DNA of 7,122 bases from an uncultured Mycoplasmatota bacterium (GTDB lineage Bacteria; Bacillota_I; Bacilli_A; RF39; UBA660), in assembly GCA_947296775.1 (NCBI GenBank), contig CAMYRF010000046.1:1-7122 (forward strand), written 5' to 3'. This document shows, piece by piece, positions 1 to 5,386 of the stretch. The stretch's first letter is position 1, and each line of letters starts with the position of its first letter. The notes beneath the pieces are model-generated. The model ran no database searches and had not been told where the DNA came from. It worked only from the letters and a program-made list of their open reading frames with translations. Both the position numbers and the translations under genes were made by a program.

Positions 1-92
1 TTATGATACTATTTATATTTATTGGTGGAGGCTGTACACTTACTGGTACTTGGTGGAGTAAAAAGAAAAAAGAAAACAATCAAAAAAAATAA
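1..92 (+). CDS. C-terminal end of an unidentified small or membrane protein
   Basis: An open frame enters from the left edge and ends with TAA at 90-92. From the ATG at position 3 it reads 29 residues: a hydrophobic run (MILFIFIGG), a short polar turn containing a Trp-Trp pair (both TGG), then a strongly basic Lys-rich tail. This looks like a last transmembrane segment followed by a cytoplasmic positively charged tail. I cannot tell whether the ATG at 3 is a true start or an internal Met, because no upstream sequence is available to show a ribosome site. A good terminator follows at 120-152, which supports a real gene end. The family is not recognised. Confidence 0.4.
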   Translation, partial: MILFIFIGGGCTLTGTWWSKKKKENNQKK

Positions 93-119
93 GTTATTAT
101 TAAAAATTACAATTTTTCG

Positions 120-152
120 AACAGATTAATTTATAAAAATTAGTCTGTTTTT
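120..152 (+). terminator. Rho-independent terminator after the left-edge gene
   Basis: A 13-bp stem pairs 120-132 with 137-149 (AACAGATTAATTT with AAATTAGTCTGTT). It has a single T-G wobble and a 4-base loop, and a T-run covers 148-152. It lies 28 bases after the TAA at 90-92 and would end transcription of the left-edge gene. Confidence 0.8.
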
Positions 153-173
153 GTTCCTAAAATTATAAAATTA

Positions 174-182
174 TGCTATATT
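174..182 (+). promoter_or_regulatory. Extended -10 promoter of a candidate small RNA
   Basis: TGCTATATT matches the TGn-extended -10 pattern seen elsewhere in this window (TGCTATAAT, TGATATAAT, TGATATACT). No good -35 box stands 16-18 bases upstream; TTGTTC at 152-157 is too far at 20 bases. An extended -10 can act without a -35. Transcription would start near 189, just ahead of a structured region that ends in a terminator. Confidence 0.4.
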
Positions 183-188
183 TATATT

Positions 189-335
189 AGTTAGTAATTT
201 TTACTACCTACTATTGCTTTTGAGAAAAGTTATTCGACTTCTTCTTCACAGGCACCAGAGAAGAATCTGCTCGAACTTTTATAGTTAGAGCTTAATGATA
301 AATATCAATTCTAGAAATGGAATTGATTTTTTGTT
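189..335 (+). ncRNA. Candidate structured small RNA, about 145 nt
   Basis: Between an extended -10 (174-182) and a strong terminator (304-335) there is no credible ribosome site or reading frame, but there are nested complementary segments. AAAAGTT (225-231) pairs with AACTTTT (274-280), CGA (235-237) with TCG (271-273), and TTCTTC (239-244) with GAAGAA (260-265). These stack into one long interrupted hairpin whose loop contains CAGGCACCAG. An upstream hairpin TAGTTAGTA/TACTACCTACTA (189-212) and an alternative CTTTTgagAAAAG fold are also possible. The size would fit a 6S-like or similar regulatory RNA, but I see no diagnostic motif of 6S, SRP RNA, tmRNA, RNase P or a known riboswitch. It could instead be an untranslated leader with an attenuator. 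Existence as a transcript is inferred. Confidence 0.42.
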
Positions 336-615
336 GTGTAAAAGGAAGAAAGAACGAGTTAGAAAAGCATATATTAATGAGGCTTTTACTTTAGAGGAAT
401 ATAAACAAGAAATTTCTATTATAGAAAATAATATTAAAGAATTAGAAAGACAAATATTAGAAGATGAACAAGTGAAAGACTTAAAATTTACAAAAGAAGA
501 TATTTTGATTAAAAGTGATATTGATTTTATCAACAAAATAAAACTACCCAATCTTTACAATCAAATCGTTATTACACGGAAAGATTTAACAAGAGAAAAA
601 AAGGAAAAATCATAA
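295..615 (+). pseudogene. Large serine recombinase remnant (C-terminal coiled-coil part only)
   Basis: The frame is open from 289 and the first ATG is at 295. From about residue 16 (base 340) the protein reads like the C-terminal coiled coil of large serine recombinases (integrases/resolvases of Firmicutes mobile elements). The typical pattern is KKERVRKAYINEAFTLEEY, then Glu/Lys-rich heptads, then a short beta-like tail ending KKEKS. The catalytic resolvase domain, the recombinase domain and the zinc ribbon are all missing; intact family members are roughly 450-550 residues against 106 here. The ATG lacks a Shine-Dalgarno sequence and the first 15 codons overlap a terminator hairpin, so this is probably a 5'-truncated fragment left by deletion or imperfect excision. 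Its TAA overlaps the next ATG (TAATG). Assignment rests on pattern recognition of the coiled-coil region, not on catalytic residues. Confidence 0.6.
304..335 (+). terminator. Rho-independent terminator of the candidate small RNA
   Basis: A perfect 8-bp stem ATCAATTC (304-311)/GAATTGAT (320-327) with an 8-base loop is followed by TTTTTT GTT. The hairpin lies at the very beginning of the recombinase-remnant reading frame, before recombinase-like sequence begins near 340. It therefore belongs to the upstream transcript rather than to the protein. Confidence 0.75.
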
Positions 616-1070
616 TGAATTACATAGAAGATATTACCTTAAAATTTGATATAGATGGCGATTATATTGTAGATACAATTAACTTTAGAAGTACATTTTT
701 TAAAGATTTTAAGAGTCTATATGATGAAGGTTATATCGATTGGAAATTTGTTAAACTTGATGCCTCTGAAATCGGTTATGTAAGATTTTCTAATTATCTT
801 CCTCAAGATAAAGTATATGAACATATTATGAGATTAAAAGAATATTATGATATTCATTATTATGAAGGGATATTAGATTTTGAAACTGGAATGTTTGATA
901 CTCAAAAAGAAGATAATGATGAAGTTGTTAGAATATTCCCAATAGAAAAATTTGATACAACTAAAACAAAAATTAATATGGGAATGATTGGAATATCAAA
1001 AGATAATGAAACTCGTGCAGAAAATGAAGAAGAATTATTCTCTAAAATTCCACCTGATGAAGCATACTGA
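615..1070 (+). CDS. Unrecognised protein coupled to the recombinase remnant
   Basis: This is a 151-residue, acidic, soluble protein with no signal peptide or membrane segment. It has AAGGA at 601-605, nine bases before the ATG. The start overlaps the TAA of the recombinase remnant, indicating translational coupling and suggesting it once travelled as the downstream gene of the mobile element. I recognise no domain. Visible features are an aromatic-rich middle (YVRFSNYLP, then KEYYDIHYYEG) and an acidic low-complexity C-terminus (residues about 130-150) with many Glu and Asp. The single Trp codon is TGG. The frame stops at TGA immediately followed by TAA; if TGA were read as Trp the protein would be only one residue longer. 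The function is unknown. Confidence 0.7.
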   Translation: MNYIEDITLKFDIDGDYIVDTINFRSTFFKDFKSLYDEGYIDWKFVKLDASEIGYVRFSNYLPQDKVYEHIMRLKEYYDIHYYEGILDFETGMFDTQKEDNDEVVRIFPIEKFDTTKTKINMGMIGISKDNETRAENEEELFSKIPPDEAY

Positions 1071-1095
1071 TAAAATTATAAAAAAGTGCTATAAT
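1067..1095 (+). promoter_or_regulatory. Promoter of the first GNAT gene
   Basis: CTGATA at 1067-1072 (4 of 6 to TTGACA), a 17-base spacer, and TATAAT at 1090-1095 preceded by TGC, giving a perfect extended -10. The promoter overlaps the stop codon of the upstream gene and lies about 40 bases ahead of the ATG at 1135. Confidence 0.65.
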
Positions 1096-1134
1096 AGATA
1101 TGCATAGGAAAGATAAATAATGGAGGTTTCATAT

Positions 1135-1608
1135 ATGGATTTGGAGTTAAAACAACTTATTGATATTAATGATAGTATATTAAATACAATAACAACTTGG
1201 ATGTATAATTGGTGAGGAATTAGAGATGGATATAGTTTTGACGCAGTAAAATGTTTTATGAAAAATAGTTTACAGAAAAATAGATTGCCCCAAACTTACG
1301 GATTATTTTTAGATGGGAATATTATCGGAATGTTTCAATTTACTTATGAGGATTTAAGTGTAAGACCAGATATATATCCATGGTTAGCAAATGTTTACAT
1401 AGATGAAAAATATAGGAAAATGGGATATGGTAGAAAATTATTAGATAATGTTAAAAATATGGCAAAGGAAAATACGAATTTTAATGAACTGTTTTTATAT
1501 ACAAAACATATAGGTCTATATGAAAAATTTGGATGAAATTATATTTCTGAAATAGATACTTATAATGAAGAATCAAGAATCGAAAGATTATATCGATTAA
1601 ATTTGTAA
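1135..1608 (+). CDS. GNAT acetyltransferase with two in-frame TGA codons at Trp positions
   Basis: The start is ATG 1135, eight bases after a strong GGAGG (1122-1126) and downstream of a TGn-extended promoter. The frame runs to TAA 1606-1608, 157 codons, interrupted only by TGA at 1213-1215 (codon 27) and 1534-1536 (codon 134). Read as Trp they give YNWWGIRDGYSF and LYEKFGWNYISEID, which is the sequence expected for this Firmicutes GNAT family. The acetyl-CoA loop RKMGYG sits at residues 94-99 and the conserved LYEKFGW near the C-terminus. There are no frameshifts, deletions, TAA or TAG. The other three Trp codons (22, 26, 83) are TGG. Under the standard code the gene is broken into pieces, the longest from an internal ATG at 1258 to 1536, which lacks a ribosome site. 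It is either a gene from a UGA=Trp donor, decoded with readthrough, or a recent pseudogene. The acetyl acceptor is unknown. Confidence 0.75.
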
Positions 1609-1657
1609 CAGTATTTATGATTTTCAATATAAATTTTATTTTTGGTGGTGAAAAGAT

Positions 1658-2266
1658 ATGAAGTTAAGTGAAATGAAACAAGCAGTTGAGTTATTGGCAA
1701 ATGAATGGGATTTGGGTAAAATTTCATCTAAAGCTAAGGGTAATGTATGTGCTTGGATTTATCTACTTGAAATATTGGAAGAAACAGAAAAAATGGTTAT
1801 AGAAAAAGATAATGGTAAGTTAATAGGTTTTTGTGGCTATGCAAAATGGAACTCAAACAAGAATATTATAAAGAAGAAATTTTATCATATTATTAAAGTA
1901 ATTTTAATTCATAGCCCACTAATAAAAGATAAAAAAGCAATTATTAAATATAATGATGATTATGACTATGCTCCTGATGAGTTACAAGAAAAATTTGATG
2001 GTGAGATAAGTATCATTATTCTTGATAAAAACTATCGTGGTAAAGGATTAGGAAAAAAGATGCTTGAAAAGATATTTGAATATGCTAAAGATGATAATGT
2101 TAAATGTTTGCAAATATTAACTGATGAATCTTGTAATTTTAAATTTTATGAGAGTCTTGGTTGTAAGAAAATATATGAAAAAACTATTCCAAATGGGGAG
2201 CCAAATAAATGTAAGGACACCATTACAGAACAAGGTTATATATACGAAAAGAAATTGAACAAGTAA
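1658..2266 (+). CDS. GNAT family N-acetyltransferase
   Basis: This 202-residue protein has the GNAT core in its second half: a beta-strand GEISIIILDKNY, then the pyrophosphate-binding loop RGKGLG (residues 127-132) with its helix. A later strand is CLQILT, and the terminal FYESLGCKK motif (about 163-171) is the usual GNAT helix-4/strand-6 region. The N-terminal half carries a Lys-rich insertion (about residues 66-100) that probably shapes the acceptor site. The ATG follows GGTGGTGAAAAG, an acceptable ribosome site. The gene lies 49 bases after the previous GNAT gene on the same strand and may be cotranscribed with it; I see no clear separate promoter. A terminator follows at 2319-2348. All three Trp codons are TGG, unlike its neighbour. 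The substrate cannot be predicted. Confidence 0.85.
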   Translation: MKLSEMKQAVELLANEWDLGKISSKAKGNVCAWIYLLEILEETEKMVIEKDNGKLIGFCGYAKWNSNKNIIKKKFYHIIKVILIHSPLIKDKKAIIKYNDDYDYAPDELQEKFDGEISIIILDKNYRGKGLGKKMLEKIFEYAKDDNVKCLQILTDESCNFKFYESLGCKKIYEKTIPNGEPNKCKDTITEQGYIYEKKLNK

Positions 2267-2318
2267 TTATTTTTCGAAAATTAGTTGAATCTCTATAAAT
2301 GCATGATAAAATATTAAT

Positions 2319-2348
2319 AGATTTGATATTTATCAATCTAGTTTTTTT
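2319..2348 (+). terminator. Rho-independent terminator after the GNAT pair
   Basis: AGATT-t-GAT pairs with ATC-AATCT (2319-2327 with 2332-2339), an 8-bp stem with one bulged T and a 4-base loop, followed by AG and seven T. It is AU-rich but correctly placed 53 bases after the TAA. Confidence 0.6.
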
Positions 2349-2352
2349 ATTA

Positions 2353-2372
2353 TTTGTGTCCTTAAACACAAA
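2353..2372. repeat. Short perfect inverted repeat
   Basis: TTTGTGT (2353-2359) and ACACAAA (2366-2372) flank a 6-base loop. No T-run follows on the plus strand. On the minus strand the hairpin is followed by AATAATAAAAAAAC, which is not a U-tract. The role is unknown; it marks the boundary between the accessory stretch and gpmA. Confidence 0.35.
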
Positions 2373-2459
2373 ATGATATCAATTTAGTAAACGTACTTGT
2401 ATATTGGCATTAACCTCTTACCATTTCTATATTTTATAATCTTTTTATTTTCTTTTCTC

Positions 2460-2489
2460 TTGATAGAAAAATAAAAAAAGTGATATAAT
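2460..2489 (+). promoter_or_regulatory. Housekeeping promoter of gpmA
   Basis: TTGATA (2460-2465), an 18-base spacer, and TATAAT (2484-2489) preceded by TGA, a near-consensus SigA promoter with extended -10. Transcription would start near 2496, so the leader is very short and holds only the AGGAG site (2500-2504). Confidence 0.85.
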
Positions 2490-2511
2490 CAATGAAGATA
2501 GGAGATTAAAT

Positions 2512-3192
2512 ATGAAACTAGTATTATTAAGACACGGACAAAGTGTATGGAATAAAGAAAATAAATTTACAGGTTGGACAGATGTAGAATTAAGTGAAAA
2601 AGGAATAGAAGAAGCCAAAGAGGCAGGAAAAACATTAAAACAAAATGATATAACATTTGATATAGCTTTTACTTCAGTATTAAAAAGAGCAGTAGATACA
2701 CTAAATTACGCCTTAGAAGAAATGAATTTAAATATTCCAATAAAATATAGTTATAAATTAAACGAAAGACATTATGGCGCACTGCAAGGACTAAATAAAG
2801 ACGAAACTAGAAAAAAATACGGTGATGAGCAAGTACATATCTGGAGAAGAAGCGCAGATGTAAGGCCTCCCGCATTAGAAATAAATGACCCTAGATTTCC
2901 AGGTAATGATGAAAAATATAAAGATATCCCAAAAGAAGAATTACCAACCACAGAAAACCTATTAGACACCATAAAGAGAGTAGTAGAATACTATAATGAA
3001 GAAATAAAACCAGAATTAAAGCAAGGTAAAAATGTAATTATATCTGCTCACGGTAATAGCCTTCGCGCTTTAATAAAACATTTAGAAAATATAAGTGACG
3101 AAGAAATTATGAATGTTGAAATACCAACAGGAAAACCATATGTATATGAATTAGACGAAGACTTAAATATAACAAATAAATATTATTTATAA
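2512..3192 (+). CDS. gpmA: 2,3-bisphosphoglycerate-dependent phosphoglycerate mutase
   Basis: Interconverts 3- and 2-phosphoglycerate in glycolysis through a phosphohistidine intermediate; cytoplasmic. The 226-residue protein is close to full family length. It carries the RHG motif at residues 7-9 (phosphorylated His8) followed by GQSVWN, and the FTGWTD segment at 19-24. Arg59 lies in LKRA, and Glu85 in NERHYG, the proton donor/acceptor position of the family. WRRS is at 111-114 and the second catalytic His180 in SAHGNSLRAL. All hallmark residues of the cofactor-dependent GpmA (not GpmI) enzyme are present. The ATG follows AGGAG by seven bases and a strong promoter (2460-2489), and the gene is monocistronic, ending at a bidirectional terminator shared with the convergent collagen-like gene. 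Assignment is secure. Confidence 0.97.
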   Translation: MKLVLLRHGQSVWNKENKFTGWTDVELSEKGIEEAKEAGKTLKQNDITFDIAFTSVLKRAVDTLNYALEEMNLNIPIKYSYKLNERHYGALQGLNKDETRKKYGDEQVHIWRRSADVRPPALEINDPRFPGNDEKYKDIPKEELPTTENLLDTIKRVVEYYNEEIKPELKQGKNVIISAHGNSLRALIKHLENISDEEIMNVEIPTGKPYVYELDEDLNITNKYYL

Positions 3193-3218
3193 AAAGAACC
3201 CATTAATAGGTTCTTTTT
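3191..3218. terminator. Bidirectional terminator between gpmA and the collagen-like gene
   Basis: A perfect 10-bp stem AAAAAGAACC (3191-3200)/GGTTCTTTTT (3209-3218) with an 8-base loop. The A-run and T-run flanks make it work on both strands, serving gpmA and the convergent gene that ends at 3231. Its first bases overlap the gpmA TAA. Confidence 0.92.
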
Positions 3219-3230
3219 ATTATTTATTAA

Positions 3231-3578
3231 TTATTTCCGCTTTACATATTCTGGAACTCCCTGTGCATTAACTAATTGAAATAACCCGGAATTTGGATTG
3301 TTATTAGGTCCAGGTAATAGTGATCCAGGTCTTCCACTCGCGTTATTTCCACTTTCCATTGCAACAATCAAATTATCATTAGGATATAATGCAATTATTT
3401 GCTCTATAACATTTCTCATTTGATCTACACAAAAACAGGAGGTAGAATTTGCATTGCTTCCAGCAGGTCCAGTCGGCCCAGTTGGACCTTGAATACCTTG
3501 ACAACAAGTTGGTTTGCAACGTTCATCACATTTTATTTTACGTAAAGCTCTTTCATAATTTTCATTATTGAAATTCAT
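3231..3578 (-). CDS. Small Cys-rich collagen-like protein, possibly spore-surface
   Basis: This 115-residue protein has a charged N-terminus, a cysteine cluster (C17, C21, C25, C26) and a very short collagen-like stretch of four Gly-x-y triplets (residues 28-39, GIQGPTGPTGPAG). Two more cysteines follow (C48, C50). Next comes a conserved-looking C-terminal region with an amphipathic helix (QMRNVIEQIIALYP) and a Gly/Pro/Asn-rich tail. There is no signal peptide. This make-up, without secretion signal but with Cys and GPT triplets, resembles collagen-like proteins of Bacillota that sit on exosporium or spore coat, and the window also carries spoIVFA/spoIVFB. The ATG (complement of 3576-3578) has a strong AGGAGGT (3584-3590) five bases upstream. 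Spore location is inference; a vegetative role is equally open. No clear SigA promoter is visible upstream. Confidence 0.82.
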   Translation of the reverse strand: MNFNNENYERALRKIKCDERCKPTCCQGIQGPTGPTGPAGSNANSTSCFCVDQMRNVIEQIIALYPNDNLIVAMESGNNASGRPGSLLPGPNNNPNSGLFQLVNAQGVPEYVKRK

Positions 3579-3694
3579 ACATTACCTCCTAATATACTTT
3601 ATGAACAAAACAAATTATAAACAATTATAAAAAACACTCTTTTATGAATAAAAAAAGTTTTTTCTTCTCATAATGATATAAAGGAGAAAATATA

Positions 3695-5152
3695 ATGAAA
3701 CAAAAATCTATTTGGACAAATGAAATAAACGAAAAAATATATCCAGAATTAAAAGAAAATATAAATTGCGAAATATTAATTATTGGTGGCGGAATGGCTG
3801 GAATAAATACCGCATTAAATCTAAAAGATAATGAAAATGTAGTTTTAATCGATAAAGATAAAATAGGGTATGGAGTTACTTCACATACAACTGGAAAACT
3901 AACATATCTTCAAGGAACCGTATATACAGATATTCAAAAAGCGCATGACTTCAACACCGCTAAACGATACTTAGAATCACAAAAAGATGCGATTAAAATG
4001 GTATTAGATAATATAAAAAAATATAATATTGATTGTGATTTAGAAAAAAGCGATTCATATCTTTTTACTACCGAAGAAGATAAAAGACTAAATAACGAAA
4101 GAGATTTCCTTTCTAAAACAGATACCAAATTTGAAGATGCAAAATTACCAGTAGATATTCCTTATAAAGACGCAATAAAAGTAGAGGACACATATGTTTT
4201 TCACCCTTTAAAATATGTAATAGGAATAAAAGAAATAATTAAAGATAAAGTAAAAATATACGAAAACACAACAGCCATTGATATGGATATAAAGAAAGAC
4301 AAATATATTATAAAAACAAAAAACGGAAATACAATTACATCAAATAAAGTAATAATTACAACACATTACCCATTTTTTGTTTTACCAGGATTAATGCCAG
4401 TAAAACTAGGTTTAAATCAGTCATATGCTTTAGCCGCAAAACATAAAAATGAAAAATGGAACGCTATAAACATAGATAAAGAAATATATTCTGTAAGGTT
4501 CTATAAAGATAATATAATAGTAGGTGGTTTTTCTCACGATCTATCTGATAATATAGATTACAAAAAAGAAGAAGACAAACTTATAAATTTCTATAATAAT
4601 TATTTTAAAGATAAACCAGAAGAAGTGTGGTTAACCCATGATTTGAAATCGCACGATCATATTCCAATTATCAGCAGGCTAAACAAAAATCATCCAAATA
4701 TATTTATTGCAACAGCCTTTAACAAATGGGGAATGACCAATGGTGTTTTAGCAGGCAAAATAATAGCTGATTTAGTAAATAATGTAGAAAACAAGTATGA
4801 AACCTTATTTAAATTAGATAGGCCATTTTCGGTAGAAAAAACTAAAAACTTTATAACAAGCAATTTCAAAATAGGAAAAACTTATATAGAAACAAAATTA
4901 GACAAAAATAAAGACTTTTATAACAAAACATACATAACTAATATAGATGACCATCCTTGCGGTGTTTATATAGATGAAAAAGGTAAAAAACATGTAGTAA
5001 GAAATACATGTCCTCATTTTAAATGTTCACTTATTTTTAACAATGCAGATAAAACTTGGGACTGTCCTTGTCATGGATCAAGATTTGATATAGATGGTAA
5101 TTTAATAGAAGGACCTTCGGTGTTTGATATAAAATTAAAAGAAGACAAATAA
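3695..5152 (+). CDS. FAD-dependent oxidoreductase fused to a Rieske [2Fe-2S] domain (YhfW-like)
   Basis: A 485-residue two-domain protein. Residues about 26-380 form a DAO-type flavoprotein. The dinucleotide-binding strand CEILIIGGGMAGINTA has GGGMAG at 31-36 and ends with the acidic strand VVLIDKD near 49-55. A GVTSHTTGKLT segment follows, and a C-terminal FAD motif NKWGMTNGVLAGK sits near 345. Residues about 420-485 form a Rieske domain with Cys439-Pro-His441 and Cys457-Pro-Cys-His460, exactly the C-x-H...C-x2-H cluster ligands, plus the GSRFD-GNLIEGP ending. B. subtilis YhfW has the same architecture; its substrate is not known to me. The protein is cytoplasmic, with no signal or membrane segment. 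AAGGAG (3681-3686) lies eight bases before the ATG. It is monocistronic and divergent from the collagen-like gene. Electron transfer from the flavin to or from the cluster is the likely chemistry; the metabolite is undetermined. Confidence 0.92.
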   Translation: MKQKSIWTNEINEKIYPELKENINCEILIIGGGMAGINTALNLKDNENVVLIDKDKIGYGVTSHTTGKLTYLQGTVYTDIQKAHDFNTAKRYLESQKDAIKMVLDNIKKYNIDCDLEKSDSYLFTTEEDKRLNNERDFLSKTDTKFEDAKLPVDIPYKDAIKVEDTYVFHPLKYVIGIKEIIKDKVKIYENTTAIDMDIKKDKYIIKTKNGNTITSNKVIITTHYPFFVLPGLMPVKLGLNQSYALAAKHKNEKWNAINIDKEIYSVRFYKDNIIVGGFSHDLSDNIDYKKEEDKLINFYNNYFKDKPEEVWLTHDLKSHDHIPIISRLNKNHPNIFIATAFNKWGMTNGVLAGKIIADLVNNVENKYETLFKLDRPFSVEKTKNFITSNFKIGKTYIETKLDKNKDFYNKTYITNIDDHPCGVYIDEKGKKHVVRNTCPHFKCSLIFNNADKTWDCPCHGSRFDIDGNLIEGPSVFDIKLKEDK

Positions 5153-5158
5153 ATTAAA

Positions 5159-5196
5159 CACAAATAAAAATATATTGAATAACATTTTTATTTGTG
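5159..5196 (-). terminator. 13-bp perfect inverted repeat, possible minus-strand terminator of the toxin mRNA
   Basis: CACAAATAAAAAT (5159-5171) and ATTTTTATTTGTG (5184-5196) are perfectly complementary with a 12-base loop. On the plus strand the hairpin is followed by ATATACTC, no U-run. On the minus strand it is followed by TTTAATTTATTTG, so it fits better as a terminator for transcripts coming from the toxin gene. It also overlaps the small-RNA promoter, whose -35 box lies in the loop, so cruciform or competition effects are conceivable. It might still terminate the Rieske gene weakly. Confidence 0.55.
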
Positions 5197-5203
5197 ATAT
5201 ACT
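5175..5203 (+). promoter_or_regulatory. Promoter of the antitoxin-like small RNA
   Basis: TTGAAT (5175-5180), exactly 17 bases, then TATACT (5198-5203) preceded by TGA, an extended -10 of near-consensus strength. Transcription should start near 5210. Confidence 0.82.
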
Positions 5204-5209
5204 CTAATT

Positions 5210-5290
5210 AATGGGAAACATTGTAACATATCAATGTCTGCCCTAATGGTTTTTAGAGAAGACACTCCTATATGGGGTGTCTTTCTTTAT
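5210..5290 (+). ncRNA. Antitoxin-like small RNA, about 80 nt, convergent with the toxin gene
   Basis: The RNA is inferred from a strong promoter (5175-5203) and a terminator (5259-5289) with no credible protein between. Its 5' part folds into a hairpin, ACATTG (5218-5223)/CAATGT (5232-5237), then continues with CTGCCCTAATGG, a U-rich stretch and the terminator stem. Its end meets the 3' end of the toxin gene on the other strand. If the toxin mRNA runs to the hairpin at 5159-5196, the RNA is wholly complementary to the toxin 3' untranslated region. It also contains ATATCAA (5228-5234) and GCCCT (5240-5244), which can pair with the toxin ribosome-binding region. This is how RNA antitoxins of type I systems are arranged. 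Function is inference. Confidence 0.65.
5259..5289 (+). terminator. Terminator of the small RNA, shared region with the toxin 3' end
   Basis: AAGACACTCC (5259-5268) pairs with GGGGTGTCTT (5274-5283), a 10-bp stem with one T-G wobble and a 5-base TATAT loop, followed by a T-rich run (TTCTTTAT). The toxin stop codon begins directly beyond it. On the minus strand the same stem is followed by CTCTAAAAA, a poor U-run, so termination of the toxin mRNA here would be inefficient. Confidence 0.82.
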
Positions 5291-5373
5291 TAATTAAGAC
5301 CCTTCCATAGAAGAGCAACTAATAAAATGATAACTATAAGCAATACTAGGATTAGAAAATCTTTTTTTGTCAT
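5290..5373 (-). CDS. 27-residue hydrophobic peptide, putative type I toxin
   Basis: A short gene: Met-Thr-Lys-Lys-Asp, then an unbroken run of 17 Phe/Leu/Ile/Val/Ala residues (6-22), then Trp-Lys-Gly-Leu-Asn and TAA (complement of 5290-5292). This is one transmembrane helix with a basic N-terminus and a Trp-Lys end, the format of type I toxins that insert in the membrane. The start is supported by AAAGGAGGG (complement of 5383-5391), nine bases before the ATG, among the strongest ribosome sites in the window. A promoter lies at 5455-5483 and a leader hairpin covers part of the Shine-Dalgarno. A convergent small RNA faces it. I do not recognise the peptide as Fst, TxpA, BsrG or another named family. 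It could alternatively be a small membrane-protein regulator, but the RNA context argues for toxin-antitoxin. Confidence 0.72.
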   Translation of the reverse strand: MTKKDFLILVLLIVIILLVALLWKGLN

Positions 5374-5386
5374 AATATCAAGCCCT

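Larger units (their letters stand above)
5228..5386 (+). repeat. Split direct repeat linking the small RNA to the toxin ribosome site
   Basis: ATATCAA and GCCCT occur at 5228-5234 and 5240-5244 inside the small RNA, and again contiguously at 5375-5386 (ATATCAAGCCCT), which is the complement of the toxin mRNA between its Shine-Dalgarno and start codon. The small RNA could thus form 7 plus 5 base pairs with the toxin translation start, with a 5-base bulge. Confidence 0.6.

Noticed and set aside
285..551. Minus-strand open frame opposite the recombinase remnant, with similar ones opposite gpmA (2772-2972) and the oxidoreductase (3934-4128).
   Set aside because: No ribosome sites, compositions mirror the genes on the other strand, and no domain is recognisable.
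1068..1073. TGA immediately followed by TAA at the end of the 615-1070 gene, and again at 6942-6947 after spoIVFB, as support for TGA being a sense codon.
   Set aside because: At 6942-6947 the TGATAA is part of the extended -10 of rplU, and at 1067-1072 it overlaps a likely -35 box, so the double stops can be explained by promoter sequence.
2285..2312. TTGAAT-16-TAAAAT promoter-like pair after the second GNAT gene.
   Set aside because: Transcription would begin right at the terminator stem (2319-2348), leaving no product; AT-rich chance match.
3595..3603. CATAAAGTA on the minus strand, a match to the SigK-type -10 (CATAnnnTA), upstream of the collagen-like gene.
   Set aside because: It ends only a few bases before the Shine-Dalgarno, so a transcript from it would lose the ribosome site.
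5159..5196. Use of the 13-bp inverted repeat as the terminator of the Rieske oxidoreductase gene.
   Set aside because: No U-run follows on the plus strand; the T-rich flank is on the minus strand, so it was assigned as a possible toxin mRNA terminator instead.
5211..5246. An 11-codon reading frame (ATG to TAA) inside the antitoxin-like RNA.
   Set aside because: The ATG lies at the predicted transcription start with no room for a ribosome site, and the segment is better explained as the shared 5' RNA module.
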